Positions 7,615-15,866 are shown, counted from the stretch's first letter. The stretch is 42,586 nucleotides of DNA from DATDAW01 sp036524675 (GCA_036524675.1 DATDBU010000005.1:1-42586), one strand, 5' to 3'. The notes: generated by a model from the sequence alone, not told the origin. Translations and numbers: made by a program.

Positions 7615-8916
7615 ATGAGCTCCATTTCACCCAACGCCAAATCCCATTTCCCCGTCATCATTATCGGCGGCGGCCAAGCCGGACTTTCCATGAGCTACTG
7701 CCTCAAGGAACGCGGCATCGACCATGTCGTTTTCGAACGCGACCGAATCGCCGAATCGTGGCGGACAAAACGCTGGGATTCTTTCTGCCTCGTCACGCCG
7801 AACTGGCAATGCACTCTCCCCGGATTTCACTATCCCGGCGACGATCCTGAAGGCTTCATGGTGAAAGACGAGATCGTCGCCTACATCGAAGCCTACGCGA
7901 AATCGTTCGAGCCGCCCGTGCGCGAGGGCGTCGCCGTGACCAAACTCACACGCAACAACTCCGGTATTTTTGAAGTGACCACCAGCATCGGCGACTTCAC
8001 CGCCAGTCAGGTTGTCATGGCGATCGGCGGATATCACATTCCCACCATCCCGCGGCTGGCGGAGCGTTTTCCCGTGGGAATCACGCAGATTCATTCCATG
8101 TATTACAAAAACCCTGAAGCGCTCCCGCCAGGGGCCGTGCTTGTCGTCGGCACCGGACAGTCCGGCTGCCAGATCGCCGAGGATGTGCATCTCACCGGAC
8201 GCAAAGTGCACCTCTGCGTCGGCGGCGCTCCGCGCACGGCCCGTCGATATCGCGGAAAAGATGTCGTCGCCTGGCTGCACGAGCTCGGTTACTATGACAA
8301 ACCCATCCACGAACATCCACAAAAGGAACGCGTTCGGGCCAAAGCCAATCACTACGTCACTGGACGCGACGGTGGGCGCGACATCGATCTGCGGAAATTC
8401 GTGCTGGAAGGCATGTCGCTTTACGGCCGGCTCAAGGAAATCGACGGCACAACGCTCCGTTTTGCTGATGATCTCAAGCAAAATCTCGACCAGGCGGACG
8501 CCGTTTCCGAAAGCATCAAGACGACCATCGACCAATACATCGCCGCCAAGGGCATCAACGCGCCAGTCGAAGAACGCTACAAACCGCTCTGGGAACCCGA
8601 CGGCCCATCACCCGAACTCGACCTCGCCGCCGCGAATATCACGAGCGTCATCTGGAGCGTCGGTTTCCGGACGGATTACAGTTGGATCGACCTCCCGATC
8701 TTTGACGGAAAAGGTTATCCCGGCCACGAGCGCGGCGTCACGAATATGCCGGGTGCTTATTTTCTCGGCCTCCCGTGGCAGCACACCTGGGGTTCGGGAC
8801 GTTTTTCTGGAGTCGCACAGGACGCGCGTTTCCTAGCCGACTGTATCGAGGCCCGAAACGGCCTTTCCCAGTCGCGCACTGACAGTGCGCTCAACGAATG
8901 GGCCCTGGGCTCGTAA
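7615..8916 (+). CDS. nitH: Nit1C flavin-dependent oxidoreductase (MSMEG_0569 family)
   Basis: A 433-residue FAD/NADPH monooxygenase-like protein. I-I-G-G-G-Q-A-G-L-S (about residues 16-25) is the N-terminal FAD-binding motif, and V-V-G-T-G-Q-S-G (about 178-185) is the second dinucleotide-binding motif, as in Baeyer-Villiger and flavin monooxygenases. W-R-T-K-R-W-D-S-F and Y-F-L-G-L-P-W-Q-H-T-W-G-S-G match the MSMEG_0569 family. It probably oxidises a nitrogenous intermediate of the Nit1C pathway; the substrate is unknown. ATG 7615 follows nitG by 16 bp and gives the normal start of the Rossmann fold. It is the last gene of the nit block. Confidence 0.9.
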   Translation: MSSISPNAKSHFPVIIIGGGQAGLSMSYCLKERGIDHVVFERDRIAESWRTKRWDSFCLVTPNWQCTLPGFHYPGDDPEGFMVKDEIVAYIEAYAKSFEPPVREGVAVTKLTRNNSGIFEVTTSIGDFTASQVVMAIGGYHIPTIPRLAERFPVGITQIHSMYYKNPEALPPGAVLVVGTGQSGCQIAEDVHLTGRKVHLCVGGAPRTARRYRGKDVVAWLHELGYYDKPIHEHPQKERVRAKANHYVTGRDGGRDIDLRKFVLEGMSLYGRLKEIDGTTLRFADDLKQNLDQADAVSESIKTTIDQYIAAKGINAPVEERYKPLWEPDGPSPELDLAAANITSVIWSVGFRTDYSWIDLPIFDGKGYPGHERGVTNMPGAYFLGLPWQHTWGSGRFSGVAQDARFLADCIEARNGLSQSRTDSALNEWALGS

Positions 8917-9084
8917 GTAATACTGCTGTCAGCTGTCCCCGCTCGGCGTTCCAAGGAACGAGGTCGACGCGCTGCTTCTACGACGTCAAGCCGAACTATA
9001 GTCGCCGGAGTAAACGTCCGTCGACACGACATGCGAGAAAACGTCCACCTCGCAGAATCATTGCCTCCGGCCAAGATTATCCTT

Positions 9085-9103
9085 ATGTGAACTTTTGTCA
9101 CAT
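9085..9103. promoter_or_regulatory. operator-like palindrome upstream of the SorC regulator
   Basis: ATGTGA-ACTTTTG-TCACAT, a perfect 6-bp inverted repeat with a 7-bp spacer, ending 4 bp before a promoter-like -35 box. It resembles a CRP site but with N7 instead of N6. It may bind the SorC-family protein encoded just downstream (autoregulation) or a CRP-like protein. Confidence 0.5.
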
Positions 9104-9107
9104 CTCG

Positions 9108-9135
9108 TTGACCATCGTCCTCTCTATCGTATCTC
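9108..9135 (+). promoter_or_regulatory. candidate promoter of the SorC-family gene
   Basis: TTGACC at 9108-9113 and TATCTC at 9130-9135 are separated by 16 bp and lie directly downstream of the 19-bp palindrome. The regulator start codon is 74 bp further on. Confidence 0.4.
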
Positions 9136-9208
9136 TTGCCTTTGTCAGGACAACATTGCGCGGCCGGCATGTCGTTTCCGGTGCCAGATTCCACAAAAAT
9201 ACCCCGAC

Positions 9209-10159
9209 ATGAGATCGAATCAGGACAAAAAGAACGATTTGGCTACCCGGGTCGCGTGGATGTATTACGTCGCCAAACAAACCCAACAGGATATCGCAAC
9301 GGCGCTGGATCTATCCCGGCCAACCGTAAACCGGCTCATCGCGCAGGCTTCCGATCGCGGATTGGTCACTGTCCGCTTCAATCATCCTCTCGGCGAATGT
9401 GTGGACCTCGCAGAGCGCCTCTGCAAGCGCTTCAGCCTCAGTGTCTGTGACGTGGCACCGTTCGAACCCCAATTCTCCGGTTCACCCTTGGAAAGCATCG
9501 CGACGGTCGGCGCCGCAGTCCTCGAACGTTACCTGGCAGATCCCAAACTTGCTGTGCTCGCAACTGGCGCGGGGCGGACGTTGCGAGCCGTGATCGACGG
9601 CGCAGCCGAAATACATCTTCCAGACCTCAAAGTCCTATCCATTACGGGAAGTGTCGCGCTGGACGGCTCATTCAACCGTTACAATGCCGGCCTCCGCACG
9701 GCCGATCTAACCGGCGGAAAACATTTCCTGCTTCCCGTGCCGCTGGTGGCCGAATCGCCTGAGGCAAAAGAACGGTGGTGTACCCATGAACTCTACCGCC
9801 TTGTCATGACTCTTTACGCCCAATCGAACGTCGCCCTCATAGGCGTCGGCCCCATCGCGGCCAAATGCCCGATGGTGGAGGATGGCTTCATTACCCAGCA
9901 GGAAGCCGAAGATCTCGTCTCGCTCGGAGCGGTCGGCGATGTTCTCGGTTGGCCACTGGATCGGAATGGGAATCTCGTTCCCTCAACTTTCACCGAACGC
10001 GTGACCAGCATGCCTTTACCCACGCTCGCCAGCCGCCCCGTCATCGCATTTGCAGGCGGTGAAGAACGCGTCCAGGCCATTCTGGCTGCCCTCCGTGGAC
10101 ACTGGATCTCCGGGTTGGTGACCGATCAGCAAACCGCCCGGCAGTTGCTGGTTCTGTAA
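9209..10159 (+). CDS. SorC/DeoR-type sugar-responsive transcriptional regulator
   Basis: A 316-residue regulator with an N-terminal helix-turn-helix (about residues 15-45, Q-Q-D-I-A-T-A-L-D-L-S-R-P-T-V-N-R-L-I). It has the C-terminal sugar-binding domain of SorC-family proteins: L-A-T-G-A-G-R-T-L-R-A-V near residue 115, I-G-V-G-P-I-A near 215 and a closing G-L-V-T-D-Q-Q-T-A-R-Q-L-L. Such proteins bind a sugar phosphate and control adjacent catabolic genes. ATG 9209 is chosen because residues upstream of it are unrelated to the family. The gene immediately downstream is a dead dehydrogenase; the first intact catabolic operon starts at 11486. It may therefore have lost its original target or may control the amino-sugar operon. 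Confidence 0.88.
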   Translation: MRSNQDKKNDLATRVAWMYYVAKQTQQDIATALDLSRPTVNRLIAQASDRGLVTVRFNHPLGECVDLAERLCKRFSLSVCDVAPFEPQFSGSPLESIATVGAAVLERYLADPKLAVLATGAGRTLRAVIDGAAEIHLPDLKVLSITGSVALDGSFNRYNAGLRTADLTGGKHFLLPVPLVAESPEAKERWCTHELYRLVMTLYAQSNVALIGVGPIAAKCPMVEDGFITQQEAEDLVSLGAVGDVLGWPLDRNGNLVPSTFTERVTSMPLPTLASRPVIAFAGGEERVQAILAALRGHWISGLVTDQQTARQLLVL

Positions 10160-10188
10160 TCCATTTTCTCTAACACCGCACTAACCCC

Positions 10189-10740
10189 ATGCAATCCATC
10201 GAATCATTCATGAATGGGGCATTGCTCCCCGGAAATAGCACTGCAGTCCTCAACGATTTGCGGCTCCGACATCCGGTGCATCTATCACGAGTACCTCGGC
10301 AAAGGTCCCGAAGGCTATCAGGGCGTTATCGCCGGGCACGAACCGTGCGGGCACATCGTCAAGACCGGTCCCTGTTGCCGTCGATTCGGAGAGGGCGACT
10401 GCGTCATCGTCTATCATATCTCCGGTTGCGGCGTTTGTAATGATTGCCGGCGTGGCTACATGATTTCTTGCACCAGCAAAACGTACCGCCGCCCTACGGA
10501 TGGCAACGCGATGGTGGTATGGCCGAATATCTCGTCGCAGAGGAAAAAGATCTCCTGCATTTGCCAGACTCGCTTAGCTACGTGGCCTGCGGATTCGGAA
10601 CTGTTTACGAAGGCCTCGAAAAAATCGGGATTAGCGGCAATGATGCCGTACTAATCACAGGCCCGGGTCCTGTCGGTCTCGCCGTAGCGGCCCTTAGCAA
10701 AAAATTGGGCGCTAACAAAGGGATCGGAATCGATGTCCTC
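10189..10740 (+). pseudogene. zinc-dependent MDR alcohol/sugar dehydrogenase, decayed and truncated
   Basis: The remnant spans two frames. The first part reads C-G-S-D-I, then I-A-G-H-E-P-C-G, then the structural zinc motif C-G-V-C-N-D-C-R-R-G-Y-M-I-S-C (C-x2-C-x2-C-x7-C). After a frameshift near 10490 the sequence continues Y-G-W-Q-R-D-G-G-M-A-E-Y, G-F-G-T-V-Y-E-G and the Rossmann motif G-P-G-P-V-G-L-A-V-A. A second defect lies near 10260, where about 15 N-terminal residues are missing. Homology stops at about 10740, so the C-terminal third is lost. The intact gene would be about 350 residues. It lies 29 bp after the SorC-type regulator and was probably its target. Confidence 0.85.
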
Positions 10741-11089
10741 CATGGCGGCCGATGCCGGTCTTATTCCAGCAAGGCCGTGCCGATCTCGAAAACCCGGCCC
10801 CGCAGTTCACTCTCGGGTATGCCACGGATAACGATATTTCGGCGATGTTCGCCGTGCCGGACAGTCGCGCCCCAAATTGCTTCCATCCGCTCCAGGGATT
10901 TAGCCTCAATAAGGGTTACGTCACAAACATTCCGCGGTGAATAGTGGCCCGTGCCCTTGAAATAGCGATCCCTCTCAGGCCCATGCCTGCAACGGCTTCA
11001 ATCTCGTTCGTACGCACCATCCGTTGTCCCGCGGAGGCGGCGATGTAGATCGATTCCACTCGTGGCAGCGGCGCAACCCTTCCCGGCAT
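10736..11089 (-). pseudogene. MOSC-domain protein, frameshifted and truncated
   Basis: Read on the minus strand from ATG 11089, the sequence M-P-G-R-V-A, V-E-S-I-Y-I-A, G-M-G-L-R-G starts a MOSC (MoCo sulfurase C-terminal) domain. Near 10980 the frame shifts by one base and continues R-D-R-Y-F-K-G-T-G-H-Y-S-P, V-T-L-I-E-A, H-R-R-N-I-V-I-R-G, I-G-T-A-L-L-E. A stop codon then follows where a tyrosine is expected, and the last recognisable residues are D-R-H-R-P-P. The cysteine that usually follows P-P is replaced by tryptophan. The end abuts the truncated dehydrogenase remnant tail to tail near 10740. Confidence 0.8.
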
Positions 11090-11485
11090 TTGGAAAACCT
11101 ACACGAGCCGCGAAGAGATCACCACAGGCGTACAAGAAACAGAAAACAGGCCATTGCTGATTCCGCGTCTGTCTGATTGTATCGGCACCGTTGAAATTCC
11201 ATGTCGCGCGGCATTCTTGCGGCCAGTATCGGGATCGTCATTGGGATTGCGGTTATTTCCGGCAACAGCTCTTCCCTCATCTTTTGAGTCATCGACATTC
11301 CTTGCGGTTGCCATTGTCATCCTTTTTGAGTCAACGTCCCTCTTCTGCGCCATCCTCACGGTGAGGCAACATGGCACCACGACACTCCAACTGAAAAACG
11401 TTGACTAACATTTATCAGGGTCTTAGTTTGCCGTTAAGGTCAGCAGCGGAATTGCCCAGTTTGATGTCCCCCGAGGTTATCCCTT
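11090..11485. other. 396-bp region with no recognisable gene; leader of the sugar operon
   Basis: Short open frames here do not match a family I know. One plus-strand stretch at 11201-11287 encodes a 28-residue hydrophobic peptide (R-G-I-L-A-A-S-I-G-I-V-I-G), and a second hydrophobic stretch follows in another frame, so this may be the remnant of a membrane protein gene. Near the right end, TTGACT at 11400-11405 and TAGTTT 17 bp later form a weak promoter candidate for the operon starting at 11486. GAGG lies about 11 bp before that start codon. Confidence 0.3.
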
Positions 11486-13207
11486 ATGGCCGCCAATAAG
11501 TCTAAGAATATTGCCTTCTACGGCCGGTTTTTGCTTTTCGTTGCCGGAATGGGCGGTCTGCTCTATGGCATCGACGTCGGCATCATCGCGGCAGCACTAC
11601 TCTATCTTGAGAAAACCATCAGCCTGACGGTCGAACAAACCTCCTTCATTGTTGCGGCCGTATTAGGGGGGAGCATGTTCTCCTCACTGGTCGCTGGCGT
11701 GCTGGCTGACTGGTTCGGTCGCAAGACGATGATGATTGTCAGCGCCTTGATGTTCGTTGCGAGCGTAGGGCTGATTGTCGTCTCCCAAGGGTTTCTCCCG
11801 TTGTTTACGGGCCGGTTACTGCAAGGCATGAGCGGCGGCGTGATTGCCGTGGTCGTGCCGCTCTATCTCGCCGAATGTCTGAGCGCGAACATCCGCGGCA
11901 AAGGCACCGCAATTTTCCAGTTCATGCTCACATTTGGCATCGTCGTGGCAGCATTGGCGGGTTTGTATTTTACCCGTGGGGCAGAGGCTTCTATAGCAGC
12001 TGCGGCTGGCGACCCGGAACTCATCGAGGCGGCCCAAAACCACGCGTGGCGTGGGATGTTTCTATCGGTTATTTACCCCGGCCTGATTTTCTTCTTGGGC
12101 ACCTTTTTTGTGAGCGAATCGCCCCGCTGGCTGTTCCGTCGCGGCAAGAAGGATCGGGCTTTGGCAGCGCTCCGCCGGTCTTGTTCGGAGGAAGAAGCGC
12201 AATTGGAGATCAGTGAAATGGAGAGCGTCACTCATGAAACGCCGCAGCGGACCGTTTCGAGCGCAGCGGGTTCGCTTCTGCAGCGCAAGTATGTGATTCC
12301 CTTCGTTATCGCGTGCATTATCCTGGCCTGCAACCAAGCGACCGGCATCAACTCGGTCCTTGGATTCCTAGTGGTCATATTGAAACAGGCGGGGATGAGC
12401 GCCAGTTTGGCGACACAGGGCGACGTTGCCGTAAAGGTGCTCAATTGCGTGATGACTCTGGTGGCGGTCGCCTTGGTCGACAAGAAAGGCCGCAAGTTTC
12501 TGCTCAAGATCGGCACCGGGGGAATCATCATAGCATTGGTGGCGGCGGCGCTTGTCTTCTACAGCTTTGAATCCAAGCGAGTGGACGTAAAAGACAGAGC
12601 GCAAGCTGCGTTGAGCGCTGGCGGGTTGAATATACCGGTCAACGAGGCAACGCTCGGCCCCGCGGTGGAAGGACGTCCGATGGCGCTCACTGTTCTCTAT
12701 TCGTACGGTGGCGGCGATAAGATGGTAACGGGACTTAGCAACGATCGAGATCCCATGATTCGAATCGAGCCTGATCCGAAAGCCCCGGACAAACTGCCGG
12801 TCGTCAAGCGCGCCTTGTATGGCCCCGTGCCTACGGAGACGACGGGCTGGCTGGTCACGGCGTGCCTTTGCTTCTTCATAGCGTCTTTCTCGGTGGGACC
12901 GGGTGTTGTCGTCTGGCTTGCCCTTTCCGAATTGATGCCGACACGCATTCGCTCGACCGGCATGGGTATCGCGCTGTTGTTGAACCAGGGCGTCTCGACG
13001 GCTATCGCTGCCGTCTTCCTACCGACGGTCGGGAACTTCGGCTACGCGGCGATGTTCCTCTTCTGGGCCGTCTGCACGGTTATTTACTTCGTTACTGCGG
13101 CGTTCTTCCTGCCGGAAACCAAAGGCAGGACGCTGGAGGAAATCGAGGAGTACTTTGAAAAGGGCCGCATCGAGCCTGGCCACAGGCTGCCACAACAGAG
13201 CACGTGA
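11486..13207 (+). CDS. MFS sugar porter with a long extracytoplasmic loop
   Basis: A 573-residue major facilitator of the sugar-porter family, in the inner membrane with 12 predicted helices. Family signatures are A-D-W-F-G-R-K (loop 2-3), S-E-S-P-R-W-L-F at about residues 210-217, N-Q-A-T-G-I-N-S in helix 7 and P-E-T-K-G-R-T-L-E-E-I at about 543. Between helices 9 and 10 there is an insertion of about 90 mostly polar residues (about 360-450), which makes the protein longer than the usual 450-500. The operon context (amino-sugar kinase, deacetylase, deaminase) suggests uptake of N-acetylglucosamine or a related sugar, probably by proton symport; specificity is inferred. Its stop codon overlaps the next start (TGATG). 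Confidence 0.9.
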   Translation: MAANKSKNIAFYGRFLLFVAGMGGLLYGIDVGIIAAALLYLEKTISLTVEQTSFIVAAVLGGSMFSSLVAGVLADWFGRKTMMIVSALMFVASVGLIVVSQGFLPLFTGRLLQGMSGGVIAVVVPLYLAECLSANIRGKGTAIFQFMLTFGIVVAALAGLYFTRGAEASIAAAAGDPELIEAAQNHAWRGMFLSVIYPGLIFFLGTFFVSESPRWLFRRGKKDRALAALRRSCSEEEAQLEISEMESVTHETPQRTVSSAAGSLLQRKYVIPFVIACIILACNQATGINSVLGFLVVILKQAGMSASLATQGDVAVKVLNCVMTLVAVALVDKKGRKFLLKIGTGGIIIALVAAALVFYSFESKRVDVKDRAQAALSAGGLNIPVNEATLGPAVEGRPMALTVLYSYGGGDKMVTGLSNDRDPMIRIEPDPKAPDKLPVVKRALYGPVPTETTGWLVTACLCFFIASFSVGPGVVVWLALSELMPTRIRSTGMGIALLLNQGVSTAIAAVFLPTVGNFGYAAMFLFWAVCTVIYFVTAAFFLPETKGRTLEEIEEYFEKGRIEPGHRLPQQST

Positions 13208-14133
13208 TGAGCGACGCAAGCTTGACACAAGACATTTTCGTAGGCGTCGATGGCGGTGCCACCAAGACCATCGCGCGCGTAGAGAATGCCCGCAGGGAAC
13301 TCCTGGGACAGGGCCAGGGCGGACCGGCGAATATCCGGCTGTCGGTGGAGGAAAGCTGGCAGTCCATCAATGCCGCTCTAAACGAAGCGTTTGCGCCGAG
13401 CGGACTTCGCCCGGATGACGTTCGGCACCGCTTCTGCTGCGGCGCTGGGCTGGCAGGCACCGAAGTGACCTCGGCTTGCGACGAATTCCTTAATACCCCG
13501 CATCCCTTTGCCCGGCTGATTCTAAAGTCGGATGGCTACACCTCATGCCTGGGTGCGCACGGCGGTCGCGACGGCGCGTTGATTGCCATCGGTACCGGGA
13601 CGGTGGCCTTTCAGATTGAGGGCGACAAAGAATACAAGGTCGGCGGATGGGGTTTTCCCCACGGCGACGAAGGCAGCGGCGCCTGGTTAGGACTGGAAGC
13701 AGTGCGCTTGACCCTGCATTGGCTGGACGGGCGCGGTGAACCTTCGCCTCTCTTAGAGTCCGTGTATGCCCATTTCGACAACGATCTGATGCAATTGGTG
13801 GTCTGGGCCAATCAAGCCAACGCCACACAATTTGCTCAGATTGCTCCACTGGTCATCGAACATGTGAAGCGCCAGACTCCGCTCGCTGTGACGCTAATTC
13901 AGCAGGCGGCCCGAGAGATCGACCGACTCGGGGCGGCGCTGGCTGTTCAAAGCGTCAACAAAGCGCTTCCGTGCAGTCTTCTGGGTGGGCTCGCGCAATT
14001 CATCGAACCCTGGTTGGGAGAATTACTGCGCTCGCGGCTAACCCCTTGCGAGTCGGATTCGGCAAGCGGCGCGTTGTTGATGATCCGCAAAGCCGTTCAG
14101 GACCAGCCTTTGGCAGAGACTGGCAGCAGATAG
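13207..14133 (+). CDS. BadF/BadG-family ATPase, probable N-acetylglucosamine kinase
   Basis: A 308-residue ASKHA-fold kinase of the BadF/BadG/BcrA/BcrD ATPase family, which includes mammalian-type GlcNAc kinases. The phosphate-1 motif is V-D-G-G-A-T-K-T (residues 13-20), the phosphate-2 motif is I-A-I-G-T-G-T-V-A-F near residue 128, and the glycine-rich stretch G-F-P-H-G-D-E-G-S-G-A-W-L-G follows near 150, as in GlcNAc kinases. An adenosine-site segment L-L-G-G-L-A-Q lies near 260. It would make GlcNAc-6-phosphate in the cytoplasm. ATG 13207 overlaps the transporter stop by one base, so the two genes are translationally coupled; the GTG at 13204 is less likely. Confidence 0.85.
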   Translation: MSDASLTQDIFVGVDGGATKTIARVENARRELLGQGQGGPANIRLSVEESWQSINAALNEAFAPSGLRPDDVRHRFCCGAGLAGTEVTSACDEFLNTPHPFARLILKSDGYTSCLGAHGGRDGALIAIGTGTVAFQIEGDKEYKVGGWGFPHGDEGSGAWLGLEAVRLTLHWLDGRGEPSPLLESVYAHFDNDLMQLVVWANQANATQFAQIAPLVIEHVKRQTPLAVTLIQQAAREIDRLGAALAVQSVNKALPCSLLGGLAQFIEPWLGELLRSRLTPCESDSASGALLMIRKAVQDQPLAETGSR

Positions 14134-14142
14134 AGAAAACCG

Positions 14143-15012
14143 ATGGCTACGAAAAATCGCTACCAAGCTTTCGTCGATGGCTTTGCCCGGCTCCTCACCG
14201 AGGGTGGCGAGGTCGGCGCGACGGGGCTTCCGCGGGCCGACCGGCCATTGGTGGCGGCCGGCGCGCTCAAGGCGCTCATCTTTGCGCCCCACCCGGACGA
14301 CGAAGTCATCATTGGCGGCTTGCCGCTGCGATTGCTACGCGAATTAAAGATAAACGTCGTCAATGTGGCAGTCACCTTGGGCAGCCGCCAGGATCGCCAG
14401 GCCGAACGCTGGCAGGAGCTCAAGAACTGCTGCGATTACATCGGCTTCGGTTTGGTAGTACCGCGTGAAAGGGGGCTGGAGGGAATCAACCCGGTCACAC
14501 GGGAAAAAGACCCAGAACGCTGGTCTTCCTCGGTCAAGGCGATCGCTGACCTCCTAATCGAGCATCGGCCTTCGATCATCTTCTTCCCGCACGACGACGA
14601 CTGGAACAAAACCCACATTGGGGTCCATTATTTGGTGCTTGAGGCGTTAGGCTCTTCGGGTTTGGCCTGCCAGGTGGTTGAAACCGAATATTGGGGTGCC
14701 ATGGATGCGCCCAACCTAATGGTCGAATCGAGTGCGGCTGACGTCGCCGATTTGGTTGCCGCCCTTTCGCTGCACGTGGGCGAGGTCGCACGGAACGCTT
14801 ACCACCTGCGTCTTCCAGCCTGGATGATAGACAACGTGCGCCGCGGAGCCGAGCTGGTTGGTGGCCAAGGTGGAACCGCACCACGTTTCGCTTTCGCGAC
14901 TCTATACCGGTTGCGCCGATGGGAAAACGGCCGGTTTCACGATGTCTTCAAAGCGGGCCAAGTGCTCTCCAATCAGGATGACTTGAGCAAACTATTCCAA
15001 CCACAACGCTAG
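14143..15012 (+). CDS. PIG-L (LmbE) family N-deacetylase
   Basis: A 289-residue zinc-dependent deacetylase of the PIG-L/LmbE superfamily, which removes acetyl groups from GlcNAc-containing substrates. The metal and catalytic motif H-P-D-D-E is at residues 50-54. A second histidine group (P-H-D-D-D-W-N-K-T-H-I-G-V-H) begins at about residue 149 and supplies the third metal ligand. The family length is normal and there is no signal peptide, so it is cytoplasmic. It sits 9 bp after the kinase and 7 bp before nagB, exactly where a GlcNAc-6-phosphate deacetylase (NagA) would be expected; no nagA is present in the window. PIG-L domains are fused to NagB in some Bacteroidetes, which supports a role in this step. 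The substrate remains unproven. Confidence 0.88.
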   Translation: MATKNRYQAFVDGFARLLTEGGEVGATGLPRADRPLVAAGALKALIFAPHPDDEVIIGGLPLRLLRELKINVVNVAVTLGSRQDRQAERWQELKNCCDYIGFGLVVPRERGLEGINPVTREKDPERWSSSVKAIADLLIEHRPSIIFFPHDDDWNKTHIGVHYLVLEALGSSGLACQVVETEYWGAMDAPNLMVESSAADVADLVAALSLHVGEVARNAYHLRLPAWMIDNVRRGAELVGGQGGTAPRFAFATLYRLRRWENGRFHDVFKAGQVLSNQDDLSKLFQPQR

Positions 15013-15019
15013 ACTAACG

Positions 15020-15811
15020 ATGGAAGTTATCATTCGAACCAGCCCCGAGGAGACGGCGGAACTCACCTCCCGGTTAATCGCGGCGCGGTTGCGCACCAAA
15101 CCTGACCTCGTGCTTGGGTTAGCTACCGGTCGGACGATGGAACGAGTCTATGACCGGCTGGTCGCTAAGCGCCAAAGCGAAGGTTTGGATTTCTCGCGCT
15201 GCCGCACGTTCAACCTGGATGAATACATCGGGGTCCCACCCGAGGATGAACACTCCTATCGTTTCTACATGAATCATCACCTGTTTAGTCGGGTGAATAT
15301 TGACCTTGCCAACACACACGTCCCTGATGGCATGGCGGCCGACCTGCGTGCGGGGGCCGCTCATTACGAGCAACTCATTCGAGACGCGGGAGGGATCGAT
15401 GTGCAGCTCTTGGGAATCGGCGAAGCAGGTCATATTGGGTTCAACGAGCCCTTGTCGGCACTGATGTCTCGCACTCGGGATAAGGCCCTTATGCCCCTTA
15501 CGCGACAGCAGAATGCCGAAATGTTCGGAGGCGATCCCGACAAAGTGCCTAAACGGGCAGTGACGATGGGCGTGGGCACCATCTTGGATGCGCGTGAGTT
15601 GTTGCTGTTGGCTACGGGTGGAGCCAAGGCGTCTATCCTTGCCAAGGCGGTGGAAGGGCCGATTACTGCAATGATTAGCGCCTCTGCCATTCAGTTGCAC
15701 CCGAATTGCAAGGTAATTGTCGATGAGGATGCAGCCCGCGAACTCAAGGAGCGGGAATACTACGACTGGATCTTTCAGAACGAGCCGGAGTGGCAGGAAT
15801 TCCGATCCTAG
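15020..15811 (+). CDS. nagB: glucosamine-6-phosphate deaminase
   Basis: A 263-residue NagB-family protein that converts glucosamine-6-phosphate to fructose-6-phosphate and ammonia. Visible motifs are L-G-L-A-T-G-R-T (phosphate loop, about residue 32), F-N-L-D-E-Y-I-G with the conserved aspartate near 70, H-S-Y-R-F-Y-M near 83 and G-I-G-E-A-G-H-I-G-F-N-E-P near 133. In the last block the E. coli enzyme has Asp (N-D-G-H) where this one has Ala (E-A-G-H); other bacterial homologues carry Asn or Thr there, so the enzyme is probably active but altered. It ends the four-gene operon, and a hairpin follows 29 bp after the stop. Confidence 0.9.
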   Translation: MEVIIRTSPEETAELTSRLIAARLRTKPDLVLGLATGRTMERVYDRLVAKRQSEGLDFSRCRTFNLDEYIGVPPEDEHSYRFYMNHHLFSRVNIDLANTHVPDGMAADLRAGAAHYEQLIRDAGGIDVQLLGIGEAGHIGFNEPLSALMSRTRDKALMPLTRQQNAEMFGGDPDKVPKRAVTMGVGTILDARELLLLATGGAKASILAKAVEGPITAMISASAIQLHPNCKVIVDEDAARELKEREYYDWIFQNEPEWQEFRS

Positions 15812-15840
15812 ACTCCATCGCGTGGGCAGGCACGGATGCA

Positions 15841-15866
15841 TTTGAAGCCAGATTCATGGCTTCAAA
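15841..15866 (+). terminator. hairpin after nagB
   Basis: TTTGAAGCCA-GATTCA-TGGCTTCAAA is a perfect 10-bp stem with a 6-base loop, 29 bp after the nagB stop. No U-run follows (CTTGGTCTCC), so it may be a weak or factor-assisted terminator, or an mRNA-stabilising structure. Confidence 0.5.

Noticed and set aside
7627..8535. 302-codon minus-strand open frame
   Set aside because: It is antisense to the flavoprotein nitH, which has both dinucleotide-binding motifs.
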